Assembly: GCA_964633115.1 (NCBI GenBank)
Contig: CAZWEO010000008.1
Coordinates: forward strand, 1-64,000
Direction of reading: 5' to 3'
From: B30-G6 sp964633115
GTDB lineage: Bacteria > Desulfobacterota > Desulfobacteria > Desulfobacterales > B30-G6
DNA length: 64,000 nucleotides
Shown: positions 20,349-29,598 of the stretch, piece after piece
Numbering within the stretch: position 1 is the first letter of the stretch
Layout of the letters: the number at the start of each line of letters is the position of its first letter
Translations under genes and position numbers: made by a program
The notes under the pieces: model-generated
What the model saw: only the letters and a program-made list of their open reading frames with translations
Told to the model about the DNA's origin: nothing
The model's database searches: none

Positions 20349-20395
20349 CACGATTTTTCAACCGTGACCCTTGCGCTCCAGGGCGAAAGGCTTTG
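20349..20395. repeat. Decayed copy of the two-hairpin REP-like element
   Basis: CACGATTTTTCAACCGTGAC followed by a GGGCGAAAGGCTTTGTCGTT stretch matches 11393-11448 in order, but the left side of hairpin 2 has mutated. It lies in the 117-bp gap between the DMT transporter and the PLP enzyme. Confidence 0.55.
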
Positions 20396-20458
20396 TCGTT
20401 CCAATGCGAGCGGCAATTCGTGTTTGATTTTAGTGTCTGTTTCATATAATGAATCGGC

Positions 20459-21553
20459 ATGCAAGACGCTAAATCCAGCCCCCCTCTATTTCATCAATAT
20501 CCCCTAATGCAGAAACACATTCCGCGAATCTCCATCGGTAGCCTGCCAACGCCGGTTCAACGGTTAAACAAAATGGGCACCAATAATCTTTGGATCAAGC
20601 GGGATGATCTCACATCGCCCACCTACGCTGGCAATAAGGTCAGAAAACTGGCCTTTATCCTGGCCGATGTTCAGGCAAAACAAAAAAAGCACATCATCAC
20701 ACCCGGTGGTATTGGCACCCACCATGGCTTGGCGACTGCAATCTTTGGCAATCGCCTCGGTATGCATACGACCTTGATCCTATTCAGGCAACCGGTTACC
20801 GAAAATGTCAAGCAAACACTGCTCCTTTTTACCAGCTACAATGCCCGCCTGGTCTTCAAACGAACGCTCTTTAATGCTATGCTTTGGTATTATCTATTTG
20901 GACGTATTCGCTATCCAGAGGCCTACTATCTATATCCCGGTGGATCGAATCCAATTGGTACCATCGGGTATGTCGATGCTGCCTTTGAATTGAAGCAACA
21001 GATCCACAGTGGGGAAATGCCTCAACCCGACTTTATATTTTGTCCACTGGGATCGGGCGGCACCCTGGCGGGACTGGCCTTAGGGGTTTCTTTGGCTGGT
21101 CTGCCGGTTTCAGTTATTGGTATCCGAGTCAGCCCTGCCCGTTTAGGGCCCATACCGGCCACCACCATCGGTACTGTTTCAAAACTCATGAAGCATACCT
21201 ATGAGTATTTGAAAAATGCAGATCCAAACCTGCCGGAGCCGGCATGGAAACCACCTCCAATTCTGGATGCTTACTTAGGAGATGGCTACGGCCATCCCAC
21301 GACAAAGGGTATGGCAGCCTATCAGAAATTGAAAGATAAGGAGGGGATTGTTTTGGATCCAACCTACACTGCCAAAACCCTTGCAGCGGTGTTAGACTAT
21401 TGCGAACATAACCGAACATCTGTGCCAACAGTTCTTTTTTGGAACACCTACAACGGTGTTGATTTGACAGATTTGGCCGCTTCTGCCAATTATAAGGTGC
21501 TACCCGAACCATTGCAGAAACTGTACCTTACCAAAACAGTTCAGATATCTTAA
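20459..21553 (+). CDS. PLP-dependent enzyme of the ACC deaminase / D-cysteine desulfhydrase family
   Basis: This 364-residue fold-type II PLP enzyme has the substrate and cofactor motif LWIKRDDLTSPTYAGNKVRK at about residues 44-63, with the Schiff-base lysine expected at Lys60 in GNK-x-RK. GGIGTHHGLATA binds the substrate carboxylate, and the phosphate loop is PLGSGGTLAGLALG. These enzymes deaminate ACC or eliminate sulfide from D-cysteine; distinguishing them needs residue-level alignment. It follows two transporters and precedes a penicillin-acylase-like lipoprotein, all on the plus strand, so the group may take up or export a modified amino acid. Confidence 0.85.
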   Translation: MQDAKSSPPLFHQYPLMQKHIPRISIGSLPTPVQRLNKMGTNNLWIKRDDLTSPTYAGNKVRKLAFILADVQAKQKKHIITPGGIGTHHGLATAIFGNRLGMHTTLILFRQPVTENVKQTLLLFTSYNARLVFKRTLFNAMLWYYLFGRIRYPEAYYLYPGGSNPIGTIGYVDAAFELKQQIHSGEMPQPDFIFCPLGSGGTLAGLALGVSLAGLPVSVIGIRVSPARLGPIPATTIGTVSKLMKHTYEYLKNADPNLPEPAWKPPPILDAYLGDGYGHPTTKGMAAYQKLKDKEGIVLDPTYTAKTLAAVLDYCEHNRTSVPTVLFWNTYNGVDLTDLAASANYKVLPEPLQKLYLTKTVQIS

Positions 21554-21607
21554 CGTTAGAGAACTTCTTGATCGACCGACATTCCATTGAGGAAGGGAGA
21601 CAATCGG

Positions 21608-23836
21608 ATGACCAGTAAATATTTTGAGATGATCAGATTAGCCATCATTGCTGGCCTTGTTTGCTTGATGATTTGTGGCTGCTCGTTTCTAAATGATTAT
21701 CAGGACAACGGACAACTAAACCTTAAGGGCTTAAAAGCACCCGTGAAAGTCATGCGGGATGAAAAAGGCATGGCCTATATTTATGCCCAAAATGAGGATG
21801 ATGCCTATATGGCTTATGGATTTGTCACCGCCCAGGACCGCCTGTTTCAAATGGAATTGACCAAACTGTTTGCCTCTGGAAGACTATGCGAACTGGCTGG
21901 TGAAAAGGCACGGGCGATCGATATCCGCAACCGCACTATCGGCTTCTATCGTCATGCCCAGAGGCAGGCCGCAATTTTGGCCCCTGAGATGAGGCAAATG
22001 TTCCAAAGCTATCTTAACGGTGTAAACGCCTACATCAAGGACAGAACCAAAACCCACCACCTGGAATTCAAACTAGCTGGCATCAAACCCGAACCCTGGA
22101 CGATTGAAGACAGTCTATGCATGACCTTTTATCTCGGTTGGGGATTATCCGCTAATTTAAAAACAGAAATTGTTGCCCAGATGCTCTCCCAAAAAATCGG
22201 TCTCGAAAAAGCCAAGCAACTTTATCCTGTTAATATCAACCCCGATGATCCTAATACAGATCAAAATGATACCTATGCTGCTACTCCGCCTCCACCCCCA
22301 ATTAGCTTTATGTTAGATGCCAGCCTCTTGGGGTTCATGGAGCACAATCCCTTTGAAATCGGCAGCAACAACTGGGTAACCTCTAGCCAGTTGTCCACAG
22401 GTGGCAAACCCATCGTGGCCAATGACCCGCACCTGGATTCCCGCATGCTTCCCGGTTTCTGGTATCCATGCGGCCTGATTACTCCGGAAACGCGGATTGT
22501 AGGTGCAGGCCCCCCGGGCCAACCTTCAATGTTCGTTTTTCGCAAGGAAACAATAAAAATAAAACTCACCAAAAGAGGACCGGTTGTATCCGACATCTGG
22601 CCGAGCCTCAAGACCGACAAGGTTGTAACGCTGCGTTTTGCGCCTTTTGAAAGCATGCAGCCGCAGATCGGAATGGATAAATTGCAAAAGGCCCGTTCCG
22701 TTAGCGAAGCCCGCGAGGCCATAGGTCAATTGAATCTGGCCATGTTTAATTTCGTATTTGCTGACACTCAAGGCAACATCGGTTGGCAAACTTCGGGCAA
22801 GCTACCTGTGCGCAGCCAGGGAGACGGGACATTACCATATCAGGTAGTTGACGATAAGGATAACTGGACGGGCTGGATCCCATATGCGGATATGCCACAT
22901 GCCATCAACCCGGACAAGGGCTGGTTGGGTACCTGCAACCACTACACAGTTGATCATGACTACCCCTACTACTATACATCCCATGCAGCACCATCATACA
23001 GGTATAGACGCCTAATCCAGTTAATGCAAGCACCAGGGAAAAAATCAGTCAGTGACCACTGGGCCTATCAGCAGGACACCCTCAACCTGATGGCACAAGA
23101 GATTGCACCGCTTATGGCGGCGGCCCTGTCAGCATATCCGGAAACTAAAGCCATGGGGGATATATTGGCGGAGTGGGATCATCACGATGACATCAACCAG
23201 CCAGGTCCCACCATTTTTCATACCGTCTACCATCACTTTGCCCTATTAACTTTTAGCGATGAACTGGGTGATGATGTAACCCGAACCATGCTGGCCAATT
23301 GGTATTTCTGGGAAGAAAGGCTGCACAAAATGATCCTGGGAAACAATTCCGATTGGTTCGATGACACCACAACCAACGATATTAGGGAAACCCGAGACGA
23401 TCTGTTTTATAAAGCAGCCTTAATAGCGGGTGATGAATTAAAAACCAAACTCGGCGGAAAGCAGAGCAAGTGGCATTGGGGCAAGGTGCATACTATCGAA
23501 TATGTCAGCCCAATAAGACGTAAAGGCTTCGGCACGGCATTTCTTGGGGGGGGAGAGCATCCGGCAGAGGGATCGGCAGAAACCCTTCTACGCAACTACC
23601 ATGAATTCAACAAGCCCTTTAAAGTCATCACCTCTGATTCTCTGCGAATGGTAGCAGATCTGAGCGATACTGAAAAAGTACTCGCCATATTGCCCGGCGG
23701 TATCAGTGGACGGGTCTTTCATCCCCACTACAAAGATCAGATCAAGGCCTTCAACAGCGGTGAAAAAGTCTACTGGTGGTTTAGTGACAAGGCCATTGGA
23801 AACCACGCCAAATCGACGTTAGTACTCAATCCATAA
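21608..23836 (+). CDS. Penicillin acylase-like lipoprotein (Ntn hydrolase) lacking a conserved segment
   Basis: I choose ATG 21608, which follows GGAAGGGAGA at 21591-21600, over the upstream TTG at 21587. The product is 742 residues with a lipoprotein signal (LMICGC, Cys25), so it is exported and lipid-anchored. The family is made as a precursor that cuts itself before a serine; Ser253 in FEIGSNNWV is that N-terminal nucleophile, and the later Asn in AMFNFVFAD matches the oxyanion Asn. The segment after PGQPSMFVF joins directly to RKETIKIKLTKRGPVVSD. Family members have about 50-60 more residues here, including the GHN-x-x-I-x-WG motif and the second oxyanion residue. The frame is kept, so the enzyme may be altered or inactive. 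Substrates in the family are acyl-amides and acyl-homoserine lactones. Confidence 0.82.
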   Translation: MTSKYFEMIRLAIIAGLVCLMICGCSFLNDYQDNGQLNLKGLKAPVKVMRDEKGMAYIYAQNEDDAYMAYGFVTAQDRLFQMELTKLFASGRLCELAGEKARAIDIRNRTIGFYRHAQRQAAILAPEMRQMFQSYLNGVNAYIKDRTKTHHLEFKLAGIKPEPWTIEDSLCMTFYLGWGLSANLKTEIVAQMLSQKIGLEKAKQLYPVNINPDDPNTDQNDTYAATPPPPPISFMLDASLLGFMEHNPFEIGSNNWVTSSQLSTGGKPIVANDPHLDSRMLPGFWYPCGLITPETRIVGAGPPGQPSMFVFRKETIKIKLTKRGPVVSDIWPSLKTDKVVTLRFAPFESMQPQIGMDKLQKARSVSEAREAIGQLNLAMFNFVFADTQGNIGWQTSGKLPVRSQGDGTLPYQVVDDKDNWTGWIPYADMPHAINPDKGWLGTCNHYTVDHDYPYYYTSHAAPSYRYRRLIQLMQAPGKKSVSDHWAYQQDTLNLMAQEIAPLMAAALSAYPETKAMGDILAEWDHHDDINQPGPTIFHTVYHHFALLTFSDELGDDVTRTMLANWYFWEERLHKMILGNNSDWFDDTTTNDIRETRDDLFYKAALIAGDELKTKLGGKQSKWHWGKVHTIEYVSPIRRKGFGTAFLGGGEHPAEGSAETLLRNYHEFNKPFKVITSDSLRMVADLSDTEKVLAILPGGISGRVFHPHYKDQIKAFNSGEKVYWWFSDKAIGNHAKSTLVLNP

Positions 23837-24035
23837 CCATTTCACTCATGATCAGTATTTGACAAAACGCTGTTCCGCTTTAAAGGCCATCGGGTATCGA
23901 AATCGGTATCAATATCGATGATCCCTTACTCACGAAGAACCGGTTACCTTGATACGATTACGGTTCCGATAGCGAACCCGATCCCGAGCTGTTTTCTAGC
24001 CAATACATGACAACGGCTCGTTCTTGAACACGATT

Positions 24036-26447
24036 TTATCCTCTCTGCGGTGGGTGCATGTAAATCATGATCACCGGCATCAATACAAAATCCGCCACCA
24101 ACGCAATCAAAATGGTGATGCCTGTGAAAAAGCCGAAATTGACCAAATGGTCTAAGGTGGCGGCCATGAGGATAAAAAAGCCAGTGCCTAAAACCAAGGA
24201 GGTAATCAACAGGGCTCTTCCGGTACCCAACAAGGTCTCCCGAATAGCATAATAGGGATCCAATCTGCGCTCATAGTATTTCTGAAAATTATAAATAAAA
24301 TGGACGGTGTCATCCACCACGATGCCAATGGCAATACTGCCGATCATCAGGCTGTTGATATCCAGAGGTATGTTGAGCAAACCCATAATACCCATAGTCA
24401 TAAGGATGGGCAGGAGATTGGGAATCATGCTCACCAAGCCTAATGGCATGTTGCCGATCAGAATAAACATCAATAGGGTAATGGCGATAAAAGCCACCAG
24501 GTAGCTCTTGGTCATGCTGTAGATAGCCGCGCTGATGGCACGGGCCAATAGGGCCATTAGCCCGGTGGCATGGAAGGAAACCGACTCCGGAAACAGCTCC
24601 GCCAATTGGTGCTGAATCGTATCAATGAAACGTTTGCACACAACGGCATCTACCCAAGGCGTCTTGACGGTTATGCGTGCCTTTTGGAATTGACTGTCCA
24701 CCAGGCGTTCCAGATCATCTGAACCACTATTTTCAAACAGCAGCAATTCCTGGGCAACCAAAGCCTTATCCTGGGGGATACGGTAATAATCGGGATTGTT
24801 CTCATTGAGCGCCTGGTGAATCTCTTTTAAGATATCCGTGATGGAAAACACCTTGCCCACCGCAACGTCTTCTATTCGATCTGTTTCGATTTGGCGGCTA
24901 AAGGTCTCGATCCGATTTAAGATATCCGGATCATGCAGTCCGTTTTCACGCTGAGTGTTCAAAACCAACTCCAGGGTGATGCTCCCTTTTAAGCGCGTAT
25001 CAATCGTGTTGAGATCCTGCCGATACGGAGATCCTGCCGGAAAATACCGAACAATGTTGTGGGAAAACTTGAGCAAAAATACAGCCGGGAAGAACACCAT
25101 GAAAATCAAAACACTAGCAATCAGGATCTTTTTCCGGTTGGACCCTGAAAATTCCGCTACAGCAATCAGAAAGCGGTCCATGGTCAGGATTTGCTTGGCG
25201 TTTTTTGGCTTTGGTTTTACCCGCGTCAATGCCATTAACGGCGGCATCAGCATAACCGAATATAATAGCGCCATTACCACCCCGGCTGCTGCAAAGATAC
25301 CGATTTCGGTTATGGCCTGCAGGTCGGCAAATAAGAAAGATAGCACCCCGGCCGTGGTGGTCAAACTGGTCATAACGATGGGTATCCCCGAATGACCAAA
25401 GGATTTTGCCATGGCATCCCGTTTGTCATTGCCATTGTCCAACAACCTGTAAAAAATAGCCAGAATATGAACCGAGTCGCAGACTCCGACCGAAAGTAGA
25501 AAGGCTGGTATGACCGTGGTTGTAATCTTGATGGGTACACCGGTTAAGGACATGATGCCCATGGTGGATGATAGGGCAGCGATGATGATGATCATGGGCA
25601 GAACCACACCAGACCATCGCCGGAACAAAATTCCCAGAAATAAAGCCACCGATACCAAAGACAGCCCTATGCAGCGTTGGATGTCCTGCATAGTGGCAAT
25701 GTTAAAGGCATTCACCACCACAGGTCCACCGGAAACAACGATCTGAAAACCAGAACGGTCATGCTGCTTGACCACACGGTTGATGGCGCTAACAACCTCG
25801 CGGTTTTCTTTTTCGGAAAAATAGCGCGGCGCTTCTAAGCCTGGCTGAATTTCAGCGGCGTGCTGATCAAACCCATCCAGGATGTCGGCGTCTGGATCCA
25901 ACCTCCCACCCACAGCGGCTTCGGTTTCGATGATGACGGCGGTCATGCTGGCATCATCCGAGACCAGGTAGTTAAGATAAAAAGGGTTCGACATGACTGT
26001 CGACTTCAAATGCGCAAGGTCGGTACGGTCCTGTGGCCATCGTTCTAACAAATCCTCTACAATCAGATCATCTTGGTCACCATGGGTCCGTCTGACATTG
26101 ATCAGGCTGGTGACTTCGCGAAGATAGGGGATCTCCGCCTCTATATCTTGGTGAAAAGATCGCAAGCGTACCAAAAAATCCCTACTGAATATTTCCGGAG
26201 ATTGGACACCGATTACAATTAACTCTGCCCGACCGAACTGATCTCGAAAGCGATTGTATTCTTGCAAGCTGGGATCGCCCTTTTTTAAGAGCGCTTCTGA
26301 GGATGTATCGATGGAGATCGATGGAATTTGAAAAGCAAAAAAGCTCGCCAGCAGACAGGACGCCAGCAGGACTTTTAGGGGATTATCATATAGCCAAGCA
26401 CCGAAAGCCTCGAACCATTTCTCAACAATTTCTTTTCGTTTTGACAT
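24036..26447 (-). CDS. MMPL/RND-superfamily transporter
   Basis: This 803-residue protein has the two-fold RND layout: TM1 (PLKVLLASCLLASFFAFQIP), a large periplasmic loop to about residue 255, a TM2-6 cluster with the sterol-sensing-like segment (GVPIKITTTVIPAFLLSVGV), a second periplasmic loop and TM8-12 (PLDINSLMIGSIAIGIVVDD near the end). It lacks the length and motifs of AcrB-type pumps. It resembles hydrophobe/lipid exporters of the MMPL family found in Desulfobacterota. It stands alone without a membrane-fusion or TolC partner and converges on the acylase gene. Confidence 0.87.
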   Translation of the reverse strand: MSKRKEIVEKWFEAFGAWLYDNPLKVLLASCLLASFFAFQIPSISIDTSSEALLKKGDPSLQEYNRFRDQFGRAELIVIGVQSPEIFSRDFLVRLRSFHQDIEAEIPYLREVTSLINVRRTHGDQDDLIVEDLLERWPQDRTDLAHLKSTVMSNPFYLNYLVSDDASMTAVIIETEAAVGGRLDPDADILDGFDQHAAEIQPGLEAPRYFSEKENREVVSAINRVVKQHDRSGFQIVVSGGPVVVNAFNIATMQDIQRCIGLSLVSVALFLGILFRRWSGVVLPMIIIIAALSSTMGIMSLTGVPIKITTTVIPAFLLSVGVCDSVHILAIFYRLLDNGNDKRDAMAKSFGHSGIPIVMTSLTTTAGVLSFLFADLQAITEIGIFAAAGVVMALLYSVMLMPPLMALTRVKPKPKNAKQILTMDRFLIAVAEFSGSNRKKILIASVLIFMVFFPAVFLLKFSHNIVRYFPAGSPYRQDLNTIDTRLKGSITLELVLNTQRENGLHDPDILNRIETFSRQIETDRIEDVAVGKVFSITDILKEIHQALNENNPDYYRIPQDKALVAQELLLFENSGSDDLERLVDSQFQKARITVKTPWVDAVVCKRFIDTIQHQLAELFPESVSFHATGLMALLARAISAAIYSMTKSYLVAFIAITLLMFILIGNMPLGLVSMIPNLLPILMTMGIMGLLNIPLDINSLMIGSIAIGIVVDDTVHFIYNFQKYYERRLDPYYAIRETLLGTGRALLITSLVLGTGFFILMAATLDHLVNFGFFTGITILIALVADFVLMPVIMIYMHPPQRG

Positions 26448-26722
26448 TGTGACCGATATATCGCGATAAGGTATTTACTGGCTGTTAAAACCTATCTCAA
26501 AAACAGTATGCCAATAAGCCCGTTCAGGGCAACATGGACAGTATGCGCCGCTAAATTGTCTGCAATCTTTATCCGCGGCAGCGATGATTGTCAAAATAAT
26601 TCCAAATACGTGTTTTTGATACTAATATTCTTACGACGGTTGAGATTGAATTTAGCCCATGGGAATGCTAATACTCTTGGCAATAGACGGTTCTGAGATG
26701 ATTTATAAAAAAGGAGATAATT

Positions 26723-27538
26723 TTGGCCGGCCCTTACTGGATCAGAAACCTTATAAATCTTACCTTTGGGAAAAGACAAGTACTCTCCCGTCTATCCAAG
26801 CTGCCACTAATTGGTAACGGCCTGGATCAGCTGCTGTTTAAGGATGATGACATCCTTTTCCTTCCGCGTGACAACACCATTCCCATAAACAAAGGGCTTG
26901 ACGGTAGGGCTGACATGGTTCTGCCTTCGCAAGTTCTCACTCAAATTATTCAAAAAGCTCACCACCATTGGATCATGGATTTTTGTATTTGCAGAGAATC
27001 TGAAAATTGCAGCCACTATCCCAAGGACCTGGGCTGCCTTTTTATGGGATCTGCAGCCCTGGACATTCATCCCAAATTTGGCCGTCCGGTGAGTGTCGAT
27101 GAGGCCCTGAAACATGTTGGACTGTGTCGGGAAATGGGTTTGGTTCATCTGGTGGGCCGTAACAAACTTGACTCTGTTTGGCTCAACGTACAACCGGGCA
27201 ACAAACTTTTTACGGTGTGCAACTGCTGCCCCTGTTGTTGTTTCTGGCGGATTCTACCGACCTTAACGCCTGACATCGGTAATAAGCTTACCCGCATGCC
27301 CGGTATCAGGGTACAGGTGACAGATGCGTGTGTGGGTTGCGGAACCTGTGCCGAGGATAACTGTTTTGTTGATGCCATTCAACTAAATGCGGGAAAAGCC
27401 ATGATCAACAAAGCCTGCCGTGCTTGTGGGCGTTGTGTTTCCATTTGCCCCAACCAGGCCATTGAGCTTCAGGTTGAGGATGAAGCATATTTAGCGAAAA
27501 CCCTGGAAAGGCTTTGTGCTGCGGTTGATCTGACCTAG
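26723..27538 (+). CDS. CNCC-type 4Fe-4S protein
   Basis: A 271-residue soluble iron-sulfur protein. In order it carries CICRESENC (about residue 94), YPKDLGCLFMG, a CNCCPCCC cysteine cluster (about 167-174), and two ferredoxin motifs: CVGCGTCAEDNC (atypical second half with an extra residue) and CRACGRCVSICP. The start is TTG 26723, chosen because AAGGAG (26711-26716) lies six bases upstream. This architecture is shared with the proteins at 28178-28657 and 42793-44073. I infer an electron-transfer or redox-sensor role, but no enzyme partner lies beside it. Confidence 0.8.
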   Translation: MAGPYWIRNLINLTFGKRQVLSRLSKLPLIGNGLDQLLFKDDDILFLPRDNTIPINKGLDGRADMVLPSQVLTQIIQKAHHHWIMDFCICRESENCSHYPKDLGCLFMGSAALDIHPKFGRPVSVDEALKHVGLCREMGLVHLVGRNKLDSVWLNVQPGNKLFTVCNCCPCCCFWRILPTLTPDIGNKLTRMPGIRVQVTDACVGCGTCAEDNCFVDAIQLNAGKAMINKACRACGRCVSICPNQAIELQVEDEAYLAKTLERLCAAVDLT

Positions 27539-27595
27539 AGATTTTTCTTCAATTCGCCGTCTTTCATTGAAGACGAAGAAATTTCCGCCTTTCTA

Positions 27596-28036
27596 TTATT
27601 TTGACAGGGCTTCGCGTTCAGCAGCCAGTTCTGCCAGAAGTTGCTGTACACGCCAGCTTTCGGATGTAGGTGTCAATGTGGCCCACAGTGCGTTTTTCAT
27701 ACCAGCCTGTTTGCACACTGTCATGAGGTTGAGGAGCTCATTCTGAGAAATACCAGCCACAATAATAGCCCTGGGAAGGTTGGAGGATAATCCGGTGCCA
27801 TTATTGTCTTCTAATTTCAGCAATTCGGATAGCAGCATATCACCCTGATCATCCGTCACCCATACTTTGGAAACACCCTGAAGGCCGACAGCCTTTAATA
27901 CAATCTCAAACTTAGGTTGGGCTTCGGCAGGAAAGCCGCATAGGAACAATTGCCGGGGACCGTAGAGTGACTCATCGGATGTTGAGACTTTTTCAAAACT
28001 GGTATCACTGGGTTCTGTCATAAGCGCCCTCCTCAA
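27596..28036 (-). CDS. DUF3783 domain protein
   Basis: This 146-residue soluble protein has a C-terminal half that reads AIIVAGISQNELLNLMTVCK then ALWATLTPTSESWRVQQLLAEL. This matches the DUF3783 pattern (a small alpha/beta domain ending in ATxTP..WxxxxLxxEL). The N-terminal part (FLCGFPAEAQPKFEIVLKAV) resembles the first beta-alpha unit of the same domain. Function is unknown. It is convergent with the CNCC protein upstream and divergent from the next 4Fe-4S gene. Confidence 0.75.
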   Translation of the reverse strand: MRRALMTEPSDTSFEKVSTSDESLYGPRQLFLCGFPAEAQPKFEIVLKAVGLQGVSKVWVTDDQGDMLLSELLKLEDNNGTGLSSNLPRAIIVAGISQNELLNLMTVCKQAGMKNALWATLTPTSESWRVQQLLAELAAEREALSK

Positions 28037-28177
28037 TTGAGTACTATCTATCTATTCATATCAAGTCAAATAGAGATGATCCAGCACTTTAACAACTGTT
28101 CCGCCCTGAGGCGCTAACTTCGCTGTTGGGTATCGATTTGGAGGGATGGTATCTATCAATTTATACACCTTTATGGT

Positions 28178-28657
28178 ATGGTTACCACTCGCCCACCTCA
28201 CGCGATTGCAAAATATTTCAATACTATCCATGCACCGAAGGAGGCTTCATGGCAAATCCAACGCTGGATGAGAAGTATAAAAAAGCTACCGGAATTATCT
28301 GCCAGCAAGGCATTTCATCCAGGATCCAGAGAAAACAGCCCGGAAACCAGCATTTGTAATTGCTGCAAAGATTGCTGTGACACTTTCGGCCTTTGGCGTA
28401 ATGGTACCCTCCCTCTGACCAACTCAACCTATCATCTTTCAATCATCGACCAAAAGGTTTGTACCGGTTGTGGCACCTGTGTTGAATGGTGCCCCACGGG
28501 TGCCATCGCCCTGGACGACAACGAGTTGGCAATCCGGGATGAAGCCTACTGCATTGGATGTGGCGTTTGTGCCAAATTTTGCCCCGAGGAAGCCATTTCA
28601 CTGAAGGAAGGGTTTCGAAAGGTGTATGTACCACCCCCTAAACAAGATAGCAGGTGA
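28178..28657 (+). CDS. CNCC-type 4Fe-4S protein, probably frameshifted at its 5' end
   Basis: From about 28345 the frame reads SICNCCKDCC, then CTGCGTCVEWCP and CIGCGVCAKFCP, so a CNCC cluster and two complete [4Fe-4S] ferredoxin sites are intact. The 5' part is doubtful. The only good start signal is ATG 28249 behind GAAGGAGG, and it opens a different frame (MANPTLDEKYKK...) that stops at 28359. A single-base shift around 28320-28345 would join the two. In the frame as it stands, initiation would have to be at ATG 28178 or 28272, with no Shine-Dalgarno. It is shorter than its two relatives in this window, which have a further 90-250 residues before the Cys cluster. Confidence 0.6.
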   Translation: MVTTRPPHAIAKYFNTIHAPKEASWQIQRWMRSIKKLPELSASKAFHPGSRENSPETSICNCCKDCCDTFGLWRNGTLPLTNSTYHLSIIDQKVCTGCGTCVEWCPTGAIALDDNELAIRDEAYCIGCGVCAKFCPEEAISLKEGFRKVYVPPPKQDSR

Positions 28658-29049
28658 TACATGATCCTGAGGGTCTGTCTCTGAATTTACCTTATAACGG
28701 ATTTTACAAGATACGAGTTACAGTATTTAAGCATACCGGCACCCCAACTTTCGGTTGTCATCCCCGAGAAATCGGGGATCCAGAATAATCTTCAAGCTAA
28801 TAGCCTTATCTGGATTCCCTCTTCCGAGGGAACGACGAGGGGGAAGCGGCATTTGTGGTGCACTACATAAAGGATCCCCACTGCTCTTTAAGATTGGAGA
28901 CACCTTAGAACGTACCCATCGGATGACTACGTAAAGGGTGGATCAGTGGGGGCGAAACGCTTCATAGGTGACAACATTTAATCAGGACTTGACCATTTTG
29001 AAATCCAAAAACCGAATATCGAAATTCGAAATTGTAAAAAGGAAATACC
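28658..29049. other. 392-bp intergenic region with a diverged inverted repeat
   Basis: It holds the repeat pair at 28757-28836 and otherwise no recognisable gene. The last bases before 29050 contain a weak AAAAAGGAAATACC Shine-Dalgarno-like stretch that belongs to the peroxiredoxin remnant. Confidence 0.55.
28757..28836. repeat. Diverged member of the TCTGGATTCCC inverted-repeat family
   Basis: The left arm 28757-28786 (GTCATCCCCGAGAAATCGGG onwards, ending CCAGAAT) and right arm 28809-28836 (TCTGGATTCCCTCTTCCGAG onwards) are related to the arms of 6798-6875, but each carries its own changes. Each arm has its own small palindrome. Confidence 0.7.
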
Positions 29050-29339
29050 ATGGCACTTGAACCAGGCCAGCCGGCACCGTTATTTCAGGCCAAGGATATG
29101 GCCGGGAAGGAACTTGCCTTGGCAGATTATGAGGGCAAACGTACACTCCTGTCCTTTTTCCGCTATGCATCCTGACCTTTTCTGCCGGTTTAACGCCCGG
29201 TAAAATGGAAGGTACCTATTCCAAGTTGCCATCAGATTTTTTGATCGATCAGGAGTTAATTATCGCCAAAGCATTTTATGCGCGCGACATTACCCAACAT
29301 ATGCCCTTTGAATTAATCGAGGATTTTCTGGCGGGATGA
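29050..29339 (+). pseudogene. Peroxiredoxin-like (AhpC/TSA) remnant with TGA at the catalytic Cys position
   Basis: ATG 29050 opens MALEPGQPAPLFQAKDMAGK and continues through LLSFFRYAS, after which codon 42 (29173-29175) is TGA. In this peroxiredoxin-like family the motif is FRYASCPFC, so TGA sits exactly where the active cysteine belongs. Prx-like selenoproteins with Sec in that place are known in Desulfobacterota. The following bases read P-F in frame and F-C-R after a one-base shift. The middle of the domain is missing, and the C-terminal part (GTYSKLPSDFLID ... FELIEDFLAG, stop 29337-29339) reappears in a third frame. So the gene is dead, but its ancestor may have been a selenoprotein. 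Confidence 0.7.
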
Positions 29340-29451
29340 GAAAAAAGGATCTTAATCTACCATTTGAAATCATCCCGATCTAAAGAACTTTTATGATTGG
29401 TTCGAATGCTCACCCACAGTCTGCAGTCCGGTAACAGCTAGGAATTCAATT

Positions 29452-29598
29452 TTATGCTCTTGGACTCTTTCTCCGATCCGCACCGGCGCGCCTATCCTGA
29501 CCGCTTCTTTTCTCGGTGGAAAAGTCAGGATCGACTGATATGCGCCTATCTTCAGAACGTCTTCTGCCACCATTGTCTGGGAATGGGAATTTTTCCAT
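29452..29598 (-). CDS. 48-residue Arg/Asp-rich small protein (RRS-x-x-DRR repeats)
   Basis: ATG 29598 follows AGGGAGG by five bases. The product (MEKFPFPDNGGRRRSEDRRI ... KRSGQDRRAGADRRKSPRA) carries three R-x-x-DRR-type repeats. Short RRSGxDRR segments are common in Deltaproteobacteria, both as stand-alone proteins and as linkers of signalling proteins; their role is unknown. It lies between the peroxiredoxin remnant and proline dehydrogenase. The good ribosome-binding site and biased composition make it likely to be expressed. Confidence 0.65.
   Translation of the reverse strand: MEKFPFPDNGGRRRSEDRRISVDPDFSTEKRSGQDRRAGADRRKSPRA

Noticed and set aside
27546..27573. Weak hairpin TCTTCAAT/ATTGAAGA after the CNCC protein as a terminator
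   Set aside because: Only eight AT-rich pairs and a 12-base loop with no T-run; too weak to call.
29395..29415. GGTTCGAATGC resembling a tRNA T-loop
   Set aside because: No cloverleaf can be formed around it and no CCA end or anticodon arm is seen.
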